DNA of 64,000 nucleotides from the NCBI GenBank assembly GCA_007258455.2, contig VDFB02275557.1, positions 1-64,000 on the forward strand, given 5' to 3'. Under the pieces are notes generated by a model. It ran no database searches. It saw nothing but the letters and a program-made list of their open reading frames with translations, and was not told the origin of the DNA. Position 1 is the first letter of the stretch, and every line of letters starts with the position of its first letter. Shown here one piece after another: positions 48,125 to 60,389 of this stretch. The stretch is from Sequoia sempervirens (taxonomy: Eukaryota; Streptophyta; Pinopsida; Cupressales; Cupressaceae). A program made the position numbers and the translations under genes.

Positions 48125-51100
48125 ATGTTGATAGGTGATCATCCAGAAGTTCACCTCTCTCATGTACTCAACACTCTCGGTAGCCTAATATCTTGTGGCA
48201 TTCTGCTCATGTTTGTACCTATCTCAGTCTCTGGTAATAAGCCCCCTCTCCTCTATCCATGCATCCTGAGCCAACCACAACTAATCTCTCTCTGCTGTCA
48301 GCCATGTCATTTGCTCTGTGGTCCTATCTTTTTCATCCCGCATAGCCTGAATCTAAGCCTGTAACCTCTCCACCTCTAACCCTACCTCATCCCCACCACC
48401 CTGCACTACTTGTGACTGACTCCACGCTACATATCTCTCTATGATTTTTGCTCAAGTCACTACTGCATCCCTCTCTCTCTGAAGGATTTGTATCTATCTC
48501 TATAAGGTACCCATCTCCTCCTGCATCACATGTATCTACGTTTGTCCTCTATCTCTCTCACCCTACAATCCCTACAACTCTACATGCAATGTGTCTCTCT
48601 CTCCCTGTACAAGATCTAACCGGGCCTCTATTGCCTTCGCCCTCACTCTCGCCTCCTCTAGAGATGTCTTTGTAGTAGACACCCTATCCTGAAGCTTTGT
48701 CCTCTCCCCTAGCAGTCCTACCATCTGCACCCTCAATGTCTCCATCTCCTTCTCAGCATGTTGAAGACACTCCACTGAGACCTGCTCAGCTACCCCTCTA
48801 GACTCTGGTTGTCCCCACACCTCTACTATGGTCATCACCACCTATAGCTTGTCTCAATCCTAGGTCACCCTAGCTAGCTCACCCTACAATCCCTCCATCT
48901 TTGCTTGCACCTCATCCCTCTCCCTCTCCACACCACATATTGTTGATTTTAGATGCCCCACAACAACATCAAACTCTCTCTGTCCTATCTCCTCTAATCT
49001 TTGCACCTCAGCCTCTGCACTCTTCAACTCCTCCTCCATCACTTGTAGCCTCACTTGGGCCCCTCTCAACAAAACAATAGGATCCTCAACTAGTGCAACT
49101 GGTACTACTGCTAACGGCTCCACCATGTGAACCTCCACATCCATCACATCGATCTTTGCTTCATCTTGTACCTGCTCAACACTGCTCATCACTCGAATCC
49201 TCCTCAATTTCCCTCTCCTCCCCACCCTCATCTGCCTTCTCAGTTGTCCTACAACTCTCACCTCTCCCTCAAGCTCCTCTCCCTCCTCACTCGTCCCTAT
49301 CTCTATCACATGGGGCTCCTGCTCCACCCCGATCTCTGTCTAAACCCTCCTTCGTTGTCTACTCCTTGTCATCCTCTTTGGTTGTCCTCTAGCCTCTGTC
49401 TCCCCCTATGCTCCATCCTGTTGTCATGTTGCCCCTACCTCCTCCTGCTCAGCCCTAACTTGAACTCTCCTTCACCGTACTCTGCTACCTATGCTTGTCT
49501 ATTGAATAGCTCCTCCCTCCACCTCATGCACCATCTCCACCTCTGACTCACTCCCATCCTCATGTCATGTCACATATGTCTTTGGACCTCTCCCATCACC
49601 TGGCCCTACTACATCCATCCCCTCCCCCACATCCATCGTCACTCTAGCCCTCCTCCATTGTCTCCTCCTCCTCCTCCCCTCTGGCCATCCTACAGCCCTA
49701 GCTTCATCCTCTCCTCTACCCTATTGTCCAACACCCCCCACATCCCCCTACTGCCCCCCGACCCCGCCTACCTCATGTCCCCTCCGCTCCTATCTCTCTC
49801 TATACCCTCCCTAGCCAATTGGCGCTCATCCTCTTATCCAAACCCTAAGGCCCCCACAATAGGCACTGTAGCTATAATCCTATCCCACCAGTGGTTGCAA
49901 AACCACTGGGAATACTGCAATGTCACTCCTGCATCCTCAACCCCAACATCCCTCCCTAGGTAGGGCACTTGAAATGTTGTTTCCCATGCCTCTCTAGTAG
50001 CCCTAGGTGAAATAGGGCCTCCCCATGGCCACTCTCTAATCAGCTGACAAAACATGGTGGGAGCTGTTAGAATATCCTATCTTAGCCCAAGTTGCCTTGC
50101 CACTCTATCTAGTCGATAAGCCTCCACTATGTGAGGTTGACTCCCAATCAGAACACATCTGCTCATAAAATAGCCCTCATGCCTCATCTTCTCATCCCTC
50201 CATCCCCTAAACCATCAAAACATATATGGCTGCCATACTATGTCCACCTCTTACAAGTCATCAAACACTCTCCTCCATCCGTCCATATCTCCCTGCATCT
50301 CGTAATGCAACACCCAGCCCCTAGCCTCCCCATACCCCCAGGCAATAGGCTCTCTATCATCCTCCTCTCCTCTCCTCACCACTAGTGGCCTCACAACCAT
50401 AATAAGCTCCCATGCCCAAACCTGTAATAGAGTCATGTGTGTCACACTCAGTGACCCCCAATAGCAGATCACATGCATATCTTTGTATAAATGTGCTAAT
50501 AAACACGAGCCCCATGAGAACTATCCCTCTCGCCACTCGATAATATGTTGAACTACCTCCATGAACCATAGACTGCAGAACCACCTGCTTCAGTCTGGCA
50601 ATAGTATCTCGCTAATCAATTTGCACATATGTAATGGTAAGGGTGGCACCCCCAGTGATAGGCATCTATCCAAGTCCAACTACCCCTTCTGAATGGGAAA
50701 ATCATCTCGTCCAAATAGCACTGAGATGGTATAATCTAACTCTACCCCTCTAGACACCACCTCGCTCACTAACTGCCCTACTATGGGCAGCCTCAAGATG
50801 CACCATACATCCTTGAGTGTCACTATCATCTCCCCTATAGGAAGATGGAAGGTCAACATTACACAACTCCATCTCTCTATAAGTGTCGTCAACATCACTC
50901 GATGAGCTCTCAACATCAAAAAGTGTAGAAAATGTAATAATCCTACATGCTCTAGTGTTGTGTGATCTACTCTGGTCATAGTTGTAGTAGTTACCGCTAG
51001 TACCTCTGAATAACGCTCATGTGTCTGTAATCGGTCAAAACTCTACATCCATATTCACCCGACTATCAATTCACTTTATTCCTGGCCCCAGGACATCTCT

Positions 51101-51784
51101 TGTTTCCCTCTCTTCATTTATTTTTCCTCCTCCCTCCCCGCTTCGCCTTAGTCGAGGTGAACCCGCCCTACAGTGGGGCAGACCCACCCCGCAGTAGGGT
51201 GGACGCGACCCGCACTGGGGCAGACTTGCCCCATGTCCTAGCAGCCATGCCCCCTCCCGAGGGGCAAACCTGCCCTGAGTTGAGGCGGCCACGCCCCCTC
51301 CCGTGGGGTGGACCTGCCCTGGGCCAAGGCAGATGTGCTCCGACCCTTTGGAAGGACCCACCCCGAGCCGGGGCGGACACACCCCACTAGGGTAGACATG
51401 CCTCGAGTCTGGGTGAACACACCCCACCATGGGCAAACCCGCAGAGGGGTTAACCCGTCCCAATCCAGGGCAACACCACCCCTTACTGGGGTGGACTCAC
51501 CCCTCCCAAGACAATTCTAGCCCCCCCAACACCCCCCAAAATTAGTCCTCTTCTCTACCTAACCAAAAAAATCACAATTTCACCTCCTACCCATTTTCCT
51601 ACTCTATCCCGTTAACAAAACCCATCTCCTAAAACTTGCATAAAAACTTCAAAACATATTAAAAATGCTTAAAATACACAAGAGGGGTTTTGTTGCTAAC
51701 GTGGCTAGGCACTGCATACTCACGGTAGAATCTTCGCACCTCGTTCACACGATGGATGATGTTTGTCTCGTTATCCCTCGACAT
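48125..51784 (-). pseudogene. Antisense plant-mobile-domain (PMD) plus coiled-coil gene in element C
   Basis: Minus strand. About 51050-49830 reads as a PMD-type domain: DRLQTHERYSEV, EHVGLLHFL, LTTLIERW, TFHLPIGEMIVTLKDV and CILRLPIVG, the pattern of MAIN/MAIL-type proteins. A variable low-complexity stretch follows. About 49330-48130 encodes a long charged helix (VQRLEEIGQREFD, SLEEARVRAKAIEARLD) typical of a coiled coil. Possible exon 1 is ATG 51784 (MSRDNETNII...) up to GTGAGT (51723-51718), a good splice donor, leaving an intron of about 0.65 kb. At least eight stops interrupt the frame. Antisense accessory ORFs are known in plant Tat elements. The role is unknown; PMD proteins of plants act in silencing and genome stability. 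Confidence 0.65.
51130..51500 (+). repeat. GC-rich GGGGCGGAC/TGCCC repeats near the 3' end of element C
   Basis: Diverged boxes of GTGGGGCAGAC, ACCCGCCCTAC and TGGGGTGGACTCACCCC type. They resemble the 51-bp repeat core in the leader 17 kb away. Frames over it on both strands are repeat translations. Confidence 0.75.
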
Positions 51785-52300
51785 CGTCACTCCTCATCTT
51801 ATTCCTCTCCTCTCCTCTTCTCTCAACTACTACAGTGAAAATGAGGTGAGGTAATATCTAAAATTACCTTTTCCCCCCTTTTTTACCCTTTTTAAAATAA
51901 AGGGCATTTTTACGTTTTATTTAACCTTTTTATCTTCCAACTAATTCCCTAACTTCTTAGGGCCACCATTCACAAACCATACGTCCGTTTGACTCTATTT
52001 AAAAGGAAAACATGCTCAATTTTTTGAGCTCTTTCCAACCATGCCCTCCATTTTCTCCTATAGAGAAGTCGCCCGGGGCCCCCTTTTCTTCCCCAGTCAC
52101 CCTCTTGAGGGGGCATACCCTACTGCTCTCTCCATTTCCTCGATCATGGTCATTCCCTTGCAATATTAGGGCATCCTAATTCATTCCCCCTCCATTTGGG
52201 TAGCTCACGCATCTCTCCTCATGCTAGGGCATCATTTTTTTGTCGCTTCCACTATAGAATCATCTATATTTTCTTTTCTTCAAAACACTATTATTCTAAC
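51785..52300 (+). other. 3' region of element C
   Basis: Non-coding; ends in the purine tract region. CCTCTTGAGGGGGCATA (52100-52116) matches the upstream tract of A and B. Confidence 0.5.
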
Positions 52301-52308
52301 AATATTTC

Positions 52309-52322
52309 GAAGAGGGGAAAAA
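52309..52322 (+). promoter_or_regulatory. Polypurine tract of element C
   Basis: GAAGAGGGGAAAAA directly before the 3' LTR TGTAGACATC. Confidence 0.85.
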
Positions 52323-53744
52323 TGTAGACATCTAAATTTGACCACTTCCATATGGTCAAATTTGTCTACTCTATTCATCTCTTTCATCAATATTAATTGA
52401 ATAATTGATTTAATTAATATTTCATTTTCTGCTGAAGGTTTCTAAAGTTTTTAATTAAAAAATTAAATACTTTACCTTATCCCCTTTGCTTCTCTAAATT
52501 AAATAAATATATCAATTTATTTAATTTAGTCATTAAGTCTTTTTAAATCAATTTTTTAATTTCTTCTTTTTCTCTCTCCTTGTCCCATCCTCCATAATCC
52601 TCCCCTAATCTGAATTAATGTAATTAATTCATGATTATGGTGTGCACACCCTTAATCTGCGATTAATGTCACATCCTCCATATTTTTCCAATTGCCTCTA
52701 ATCTTTCATTAATCCTCCTAATTATGTGTTTGCACAACCTTAATCAAAGTCATTAGCCACATTTAGCATGCCTTTTTAGTTAACCTTTTCATTTTCCTTT
52801 CTTAGTATTGACCCTCTTTCCCATGTGAATTTTTTATTCACATTTATTCACCCTAGGTCCCTCTTTTCTCCATATGAATTTTTAATTCACATTTTATCCT
52901 TCCAAGGCTTACCTTATCCCCATGCAACTTCTATAACATTTGACTTGTCACATCACTCACATGTGGAAAATTCCCACCTTTTTCGAAACTCTCTCTTATC
53001 CACTAGATTCTCCCAAGTATGTGAATTTTTAATTCACATTTATTTTTCCAACTACTTTCTCATTTCTCATGAATATTTTTGAGGAAAAATTCCTCAAATA
53101 TCACTTTCACTCTCACTTGGGGACAAGTTCCTTTTTGAGGAAATCTTCTCATCCCCCAAGGTACTTGCAATGTACTTGTCCTTCCTCCACATCACTTGTC
53201 CTTATTCCACCTCACTTACACATTATCACATCGTAGGCCACTTCACCCTCCACGTGTCAATATGTGAGGGCTTGTGAGTCCTCAACTCACTATAGCCCTT
53301 CATCTTTGCCTTGGTGGCTTAATCTCAACCATTGAATTTTCTAGAGAATTCAAATTCTTCTATAAATACCCCCCTCTTCTAATGCATTTTAAGAACACTT
53401 GGCCATTTGCAGCCTTATGCTACCAAATTGCTCACTCAATTTGCAAGAATTATCTTAGCCATTTAGTCAAGCCACTTAGTCTCTAGAATTAACATTTTAT
53501 CATATTGTTCATCTTGCATCTAGCCATCTCCATAGCCATCCAAGGATCACATAAGCTTTCAAACATCAAGGGCCAACCAAGGGATTCAATAGTACAAAGG
53601 TATAATCATTTACAGTCATTATTTGGCTATCTTTCTTTGTGTTATCATTCCTTAGGCTAATCTTTGAGGTGTTCCTTGTGCTTTCTTTATATTGCATTTT
53701 AGTTATTTTGCACCTTTAGGATAGGATAAACTCAAGGCTTCACA
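52323..53744 (+). repeat. 3' LTR of element C
   Basis: Copy of 32708-34131 with scattered changes; ends TTCACA and is followed by ATATT. TATA box at 53360-53369. Frames at 52825 and 53274 match those in the 5' LTR and are not genes. Confidence 0.95.
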
Positions 53745-54560
53745 ATATTCAATTAGGGTTAAGGTTTAACTAAGGTTAGGATTAATATTTAATTATAATT
53801 AGGGTTAGAGTAAGGTTACAGTTAAGGTTCATTTAGGCTTAAGTTTAGTGTTTAATTAAGTTTATGGTTAGACTTAAGATTAGGGTTAGTGTTTAGGTTC
53901 AATTAGGGTTACAATTAGATTTAAAGTTAGGATTAGTGTTTAGGTTCAATTAGGGTTGAATTTCAACAAGATAAGAGTTATGGTTAGATTAGGATTCTAA
54001 GATAGATCCTAAGGCTACAATTTGCATTCAAATAGGGTTAGGTATCTAATTACGGTTAGGGTTAGGAGTTATAAGTTAGTGTTAAGGTTATAATATTTAT
54101 ATTAAGGCTAGAGTTAGGAGTTATAAGTTAAGATTAGGGTAAATGTTAGAGTAAGTGTTAGGGTTGGGGATTAATTACTATTAGGGTTAGGGTTTAATAA
54201 GGGTTAAGATTCAATTAGGGTTAGGTTCAATTGATGTTTAATTAAGGTTAGGGTTCTAGGATAAATTTTTGTTTTAGGGTTGGGGTTATAATTCAACTAG
54301 GAGTAGGGTTAGTGTTACAATTACAATAAGGGTTAAGATTCAATTAGGGCTTTGATTAGGGTTTATATTCAATTAGGGTAAGGGTTCAATTGGTGTTAGG
54401 ATTAGTATTCAATTATAATTAAAGTTAGGTTGGGGTTAGGCTTAATTTAGGGTTAGGTTTAGGTTTTAATTAGGGTTACAATTAGAATTAAGGTATTTAT
54501 TATAAGTATGATTATGAATAGGGCTAGAATTATTGTTAAGGTTATAATTCTGATTAGCAT
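53745..54560 (+). repeat. Telomere-like repeat, TTAGGG orientation (right part)
   Basis: Resumes the array interrupted by C: CAATTAGGGTTA, TTAGGGTTAGGG and diverged forms. The orientation changes at about 54540-54600. Confidence 0.85.
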
Positions 54561-54589
54561 TACAAGTAGGAAAAGGGATAAGATTATAA

Positions 54590-55510
54590 TTCTAATTGTA
54601 ACACTAAAACTATCACTATTTTTTAATCACCCTAAATATATAACTAACACTAATTCTAATTATAACCCTAACCCTAATTCTAACTCAAATTTTAACCCTA
54701 ACCCTAACCCTAACCCTAACCCTAACATTAACAATATTTCTAACCCACCCTAATACTACAACTAACACTAATTCTAATTACAACCCTAGCCCTAATCCTA
54801 ATTATGTCTCTTATCATAATCTTCACTCTAATCCTAATCCTAACCCTAACCTTAATTGTAACCCTAATTATTGTTCCAAAACATTAACTCAAACCCTAAC
54901 CCTAAACCCTAAACCAAACCCTAACCAAACTCTAACTCAAAAATTAACTCAAACCCTAACCCTAACCTCAAACCCAAAACCAAACCCTAACCCTAATCCC
55001 AACCCTAAGTATATGTCTAACTATAACCCTAACTTTAACCCTAAACCTAACCTAAACCATAATCATAATTGTAACCACAACCCTAATTATATCTCTGATA
55101 GTATCTAAAACCTTAATCCTAACCCTAACCTTAACCTTAACCATAATTCAATATCTAATCATAACCTTAACCCTACTTCTATCTCTAACCCTAACCCTAT
55201 CCCTAACTAAAATCCTTACCATAATCCTAATCCTAGCTTTAACCCTAACCCTAATTATGATGATAACCCAATCCAAATTATAATTCTACCTCTAATTGTA
55301 ATCGTAACCCTAACCCTAAACTTATTATTAAGGCTAATCCAACCATAATCCTAAATTTATCTCTAACCCTAACCCTAACCCTAACCCTATCTCAAATGTT
55401 AATCCCAAACATAATCTCCAAACCTAACCCTAACACTATTGTTAACTTTAATCATAACCCTAACCCTAACCCTAACCCTAACTCTAATATTAACCCTAAC
55501 CCTTATATAT
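54590..55510 (-). repeat. Telomere-like repeat, CCCTAA orientation
   Basis: Runs such as CCCTAACCCTAACCCTAA (near 54690-54725, 55364-55388 and 55457-55482), hexamer period, with TAATTCTAA-type interruptions. Frames in it (NPNPNPN) are repeat translations. Confidence 0.9.
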
Positions 55511-55529
55511 ATATATTATTTTAATAATA

Positions 55530-55643
55530 TATATAAATTACGCTGAGAGGTATCCTTCTTGATGTGTCTATTTTTAATAAATTTTCTCACATAAAACTAC
55601 AATAGATGCCTCGAGAAGGATATCTTTTGGCATATTTTATATA
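55530..55643. repeat. Small imperfect palindrome P1
   Basis: The arm AGAGGTATCCTTCTTGATG pairs imperfectly with CTCGAGAAGGATATCTTTTG. It is flanked by AT-rich ends, interrupts the CCCTAA array and resembles P2. It may be a MITE or foldback element. Confidence 0.5.
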
Positions 55644-55649
55644 TGAAAC

Positions 55650-55870
55650 CTGTTATAATTATAATCCAAACCCTAACTCTAACCAGAATTCTACCCCTAA
55701 CCCTAACATAATTCTCACACTAACTATGACCATAAACCCAACCTTAACACTAAACCCTAACCCTAATCATAATAATAATTCTAAACCCAACCCTAACCCT
55801 AATGCTAACCCTAACCATGATATAAACCCTAATCCTAAATGGTAACTCTAATCATAACCCTAAATATATT
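55650..55870 (-). repeat. Telomere-like repeat, CCCTAA orientation, terminal block
   Basis: AACCCTAACCCTAA words mixed with ATAATTCTAA. The frame at 55606-55845 is an artefact of it. Confidence 0.85.
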
Positions 55871-55907
55871 AATTGTTTTCAATGTGTTACGCACGTCACG
55901 GCTACTA

Positions 55908-56060
55908 CTAGCAAATATATAACCTATATATATAATATGCCAAGATGTCTCAAGGCATTTCATTTTTTCATCATTCAGGTTTAATAAAAATTAAAGTTGA
56001 AAAAATTCAACACCTCGATAAATTTCGGCGTATTTTATATATAGGTTATATATTTGCTAG
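55908..56060. repeat. Palindrome P2, 153 bp
   Basis: CTAGCAAATATATAACC at 55908 is the exact reverse complement of GGTTATATATTTGCTAG ending at 56060. The arms extend about 34 bp with small changes. CCTCGA and GGCRTATTTTATATAT recur in P1. MITE-like; no clear target duplication. Confidence 0.65.
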
Positions 56061-57699
56061 TTTCTATTTGAAAGAGAAATATATAAATGCAAAAAAATCA
56101 TTGTTACATTATATATGTGAATCTTGCAATATATACTAACTAACTCTAACTGTTGCAAACAACTTAGGCTCACAACTACAAATATTGAATCATTCCTATA
56201 AAATAGGAAGAGGATTATTTTATTATGATAACATGAAATGAGATACTAAAAAATAGAGTCCTAATATAACTCTTATAGCTAAGATGAAGAAACCATTTCC
56301 ATAGGCATGCATAAACAGGTGGAAAAGATGCACAACAAATAATTATCTTGATCACCAAATAATATTCGCTCCTCATAGAAAAATTTCACTGGTAGAAAAA
56401 GTATTAAATGATCCAACCTCATTGTATTATGGCTTACTCAAATATAAGTGTCTACTCATTTAATTGCAAACTCGCAGTCCTTTCGACTGCATGTTATCAA
56501 TTCTTGTGGCTATAAGCTAGTAATAATTCATCGATTAAGAGTTCCTATTTCCTTCTTGTTTCATGACATATTATTTTCTTCCGTAAAATACTTATTCATT
56601 ATAATCAACATAATTAATCATAATATCATATAATATTTTAGCAATAATCATATACAGATGCAAGTTTTTATCAAATTATTAGTAATTAGTTCTAGTGCTT
56701 TATGGTACTTATGGATTACACATAAATTTTTAGGAATATTTTGAAAATTCATGAAAATATCATGAAAAACATTGAAATAAATCTAATTAGAAGTGAAAAT
56801 TCTAGAATTCATCACTCCCCACATCTCAACTCCTATTTTTCCTCAAACAGGGGATGGTAGTTGATTGTGAATTAATGTTATAAACTTAAATTTTAATATA
56901 GATATACTCCCTTCACCCTATTTCAAGTAGAATCCTTCATACCTTTCTATCCTTTCCCACCTGATACTTTCTTGTTCTTCATCATAGGCCTTTTTCTCTA
57001 ACTAGTGTTGTATTTAGTACTATAGTAGTGGGGATTGGAATCTTAAGGATAACCAAAAAATACCATATTGTGTTGCTAGTTTAATGGTACTTATGAGCCC
57101 TATTGATTTTTGCATAGTAATTGTGAGAGGAGTAAAGTTATTTTCTTATGATATCATCAACCAATTCTTCCCATCCGAAGGTAATGTATCATATTTCTTC
57201 TTATCCTACTTGCTAGGATAATTCAAAAAACATTTTATAATCCAATTGCCTTGTTCTCAAAATTTTGCTTGTTATTTTAATGTTTCATGTAAATGTGAAC
57301 CACTCATCTAATATTTCCTATGGATCCTTTACTTCTACTATGAGTTTCAAAGAAGTTTTCTTCTCAATTTCCCTGTACCACTATATTTTTGTCCCCTATT
57401 CTACTCATTCTATATAAATGATACCAATATATTTAATTGGATATCCCCTACATATAGAATTGGATTCCATTTTGTTTGATATAGCAAGGCATGCTCATGC
57501 AAATAAAATTCACATAACTAATTTTGAAGGTCTAGGGTAAAATTTTGAAAGATATTAAAGAATGTTCTAGGAGTAGCCATGGAAAATGAAATATCACAAT
57601 ATACTTATATGAACTAGAAATTCAAAACTTTCTTCCTCAAAAATAATGCATAGACCCTAGATAGTGGTCTACAATTGACTATCTAAGGTGCAATCATGG
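56061..57699. other. AT-rich stretch without recognised features
   Basis: No reading frame of coding character, no repeat of note. Probably old decayed transposon or intergenic DNA. Confidence 0.5.
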
Positions 57700-59300
57700 C
57701 TAATTGTTTCACCTTTCTTTTTAGCTATGAAATTTCCATATCCTTTTTATTTTTTTATTCCTCAAAATTGTATTTTAATTGTTCTTTTTCTTCATTATAT
57801 TTTCCCTTGAGCCTATATTTCTCAACCTATTTCCATATATTTTAGTGCAATGGTCAAATATGATAGTTTAGGGGTGGTTAAATTTGGATATTCTTGTTGA
57901 GCCAGCTAAATTCCTTCCCCTATATCCATCTTCATAGATATCAATTAGGCCAACTAATCTAACCCATCCTCCTAGTGTTGGTATAATTTGATTTTTTCTT
58001 CTAGTTGTTTTATAATCTACATAGCTTCTTAGAGTGCACTGATGAAGCCCTCACTGTGAATCCAATTACGAGAGCCAACCGGTGGACTTGGAATTTCCTT
58101 GCTAAAAATAGATCCTTTCACTCAAAACTTGTATTTGAGTCTATAAAAACTAATTTTGACTTCTTAAAAGCCACCCTAATGGTTGGTCCTTTTACTTTGA
58201 GGAATTTGATCATCTAGGGTGTTTAGAAAGAACCTCCTATTTCTTGGTAGCTTGGTGTGACAATAAAGCTACTATTTTTCATTTGGTTGTGGGTGGTTTT
58301 GTGGTCATAGGTTGAAAAGACAAACTTAGTGAAGGAACTTGTTCGAGAGAATTCTCCCAAATAAGGGATGTTGCATTAGGTGAATTTGGTGGCACACTCC
58401 CTGGACTAGGGCTTCAAGTAGGAGAACCTTCACTAGTGGAAATTACATGTTTAGAAGAGGCTACATTTTCCCTCCTTCCTTTCTCATTCTACCCTCATGA
58501 CTCTTGAAGTCTAATTCTTGCAATCTATCTAGATCTTTATCATCAAGTCTAAGGATTGATGTTCACCCTTTGTTAGACATCTTCTAAGACCAAAAATTCA
58601 TCCTATGCCAAGTATGGTAAGTCAATGCACAGAATTATTTTCACTAGTAGCAATATTAAACAATGATGTGATAATGTAAAAGGCTTTCCTTTTTTGAATT
58701 CAATTTCCATGTGTGATAACATATGATTAAGAAAATTTGAAACATTCACATGTTTTCCATGATGGTTGTGAAAAAAATTTAAAATGCACAATATATAGAA
58801 GGTAATGTCTTCTCTCACAAGTTAAGTATCTAATTATGTACACAACTACATATTCCCAAAACCAAGGTAAATAAAGCCACTTATTACCTTGTGAGGATAA
58901 TTTCCATTGTTTTCTTAGTATGGTGAGATCATTTTGAGTGGCAGCAACATCAACATGTTTTGGAAATGCATCATCTAGTTTAGGTAACCTTGTAGCCTCT
59001 ACAATGGCTACCTCTTAAGTATGGACACACAACCCCCTTACAACTACTACATTTTCCATCAAAGTTTTTGTAAATTGTCAATCCACTCCCTCATCATAGC
59101 TTATTAACCGATGGAAATAATATATCCAGCTTGCTTGTTGAAATATTGGGAGATAGTCTCAATCATTTAAAATTATGATGTAGTTGTATGGTTCTCAATG
59201 AATTGGGTCACCCACCATATTTCCAATTAGGGAGACTTTTGATATAATTTCAATTTTGAGCTTTGTAGCTTTTATATAATAATTTCTACCTCACGTGTTT
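57700..59300 (-). pseudogene. Decayed accessory ORF downstream of an integrase remnant
   Basis: On the minus strand, about 58990-58603 encodes REDITFYILCILNFF and HVNVSNFLNHML, of the kind seen in plant transposon-encoded proteins of unknown function. A Ser/Pro-rich linker follows (about 58460-58260: SPSPGSVPPNSPNATS). A coiled-coil-like tail at about 57860-57690 includes EKEQLKYNFEE and LKRKVKQLAMIAP. Stops and frame changes are many. It lies 3' of the minus-strand integrase, where some plant Ty3/Gypsy elements carry an extra ORF. The layout recalls the PMD plus coiled-coil gene in C, but homology is not shown. Confidence 0.35.
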
Positions 59301-60385
59301 CCTTAGTTGCATTCAATCCCTCCTCACTCTACTAGTGTTATCTCCAGTAGCTAGTTGTATGATTCAAAAGAACAAAATAGCTAATGACAATTGATGATGA
59401 TTGTAGGAGTATTTCTAAATACAATTTTCATAGATGTAAGGTAGTGGAAAAATATTCAATGGTGGCATATTTCCATCCCTCCCCCCAATTAAAAAGATAT
59501 CTATTTATCCTTAAATGGAAAGTGGTTGTGGAAGTACAGGTAGGGGTTGATATAGTGTAGTAAATAAAGAACTATCAATAATTATGATATTTGTGATAAT
59601 TAAATTAAATTCATAATAAATTTATTAAATAAAGTGTGAGAAATGTTACGAAAAAAATAAAATCATAAAAAACAAGTACTAAACACTACATGAAGAAAAT
59701 ATCATTGGGGCAATCATGGAAGTTGAAAATATGGTTATGTAATGGATTGTAATGATAAAATTTATTACTAGTATTTTGTGATGGAAAAGTTGTTGCATCT
59801 AGGCGGTATGAAACTAATAACTTAGATATTATCATGAAAAATCGGCAATGAGACTGCATGTAAAGTGATTTTTCTATGTGGAGGCGATATTGGCCACAAA
59901 ATATGTGGTTGTAGTGGTTGTGTGCATTGGATGCACGGGTGGATAAAGAAAAGGAATGATGATAGTGGAGTATGTAAATAATTTTTATGGTTGATAGCTA
60001 TCAGTGTAAGTGGTGGCATGAATAACCACATCAAGTGTCTTAAACAGTGATTACATGTACCATTGCTATAGGTCCCTTTTTGTAGTGGTTTTGTGTAACA
60101 TTACTGTGTGTCCCTTTTTATAGTTGTTGCAGATACCACATAATTTGTGATGTTTATTAAGATGATAGGTTCAACAACACCCAAATGTTTTCACTAAAGG
60201 AGGATGATTATTTTGATAAAAGGAAAGAAATCATACCTGTAAGGCATTAGGATTTAAGCAGATAAGCTTATCCCTAAATGCTTAATATAGTTGAATTGCA
60301 GATGCTATAAGACTAGAGGTAGAAAAGGATTGAAATTAATGTAGAAAAGTCTCTTTATTGACCAAATTTTGATATAACTCTAAAT
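59301..60385. other. AT-rich stretch without recognised features
   Basis: Between the accessory ORF and the integrase remnant. Short frames only, no motif recognised. Confidence 0.45.
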
Positions 60386-60389
60386 GTTG

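Larger units (their letters stand above)
32708..53744 (+). mobile_element. Element C: 21-kb Tat/Ogre-type Ty3/Gypsy retrotransposon with antisense PMD gene
   Basis: LTRs at 32708-34131 and 52323-53744 (TGTAGACATC...TTCACA), target duplication ATATT at 32703-32707 and 53745-53749. The order is tandem-repeat leader, gag with zinc knuckle, protease, G-patch, RT, RNase H, a second archaeal-type RNase H, integrase, structured modules, an antisense PMD plus coiled-coil gene, polypurine tract, LTR. A second RNase H and very large size are marks of the plant Tat/Ogre lineage. All coding parts carry stops, and an inverted-repeat element (G2) sits between G-patch and RT. It is a complete but dead copy. 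Confidence 0.95.

Noticed and set aside
54508..55845. Asn/Pro repeat proteins
   Set aside because: Translation of CCCTAA-type DNA.
58005..58217. Plus-strand 70-residue frame
   Set aside because: The opposite strand carries the coding-like continuation of the accessory ORF, so this is its shadow.
56389..58440. CACTGGTAGA at 56389 and CACTAGTG at 58434 as ends of a CACTA element
   Set aside because: The sequences inside the two ends do not match as inverted repeats, and no 3-bp duplication is clear.
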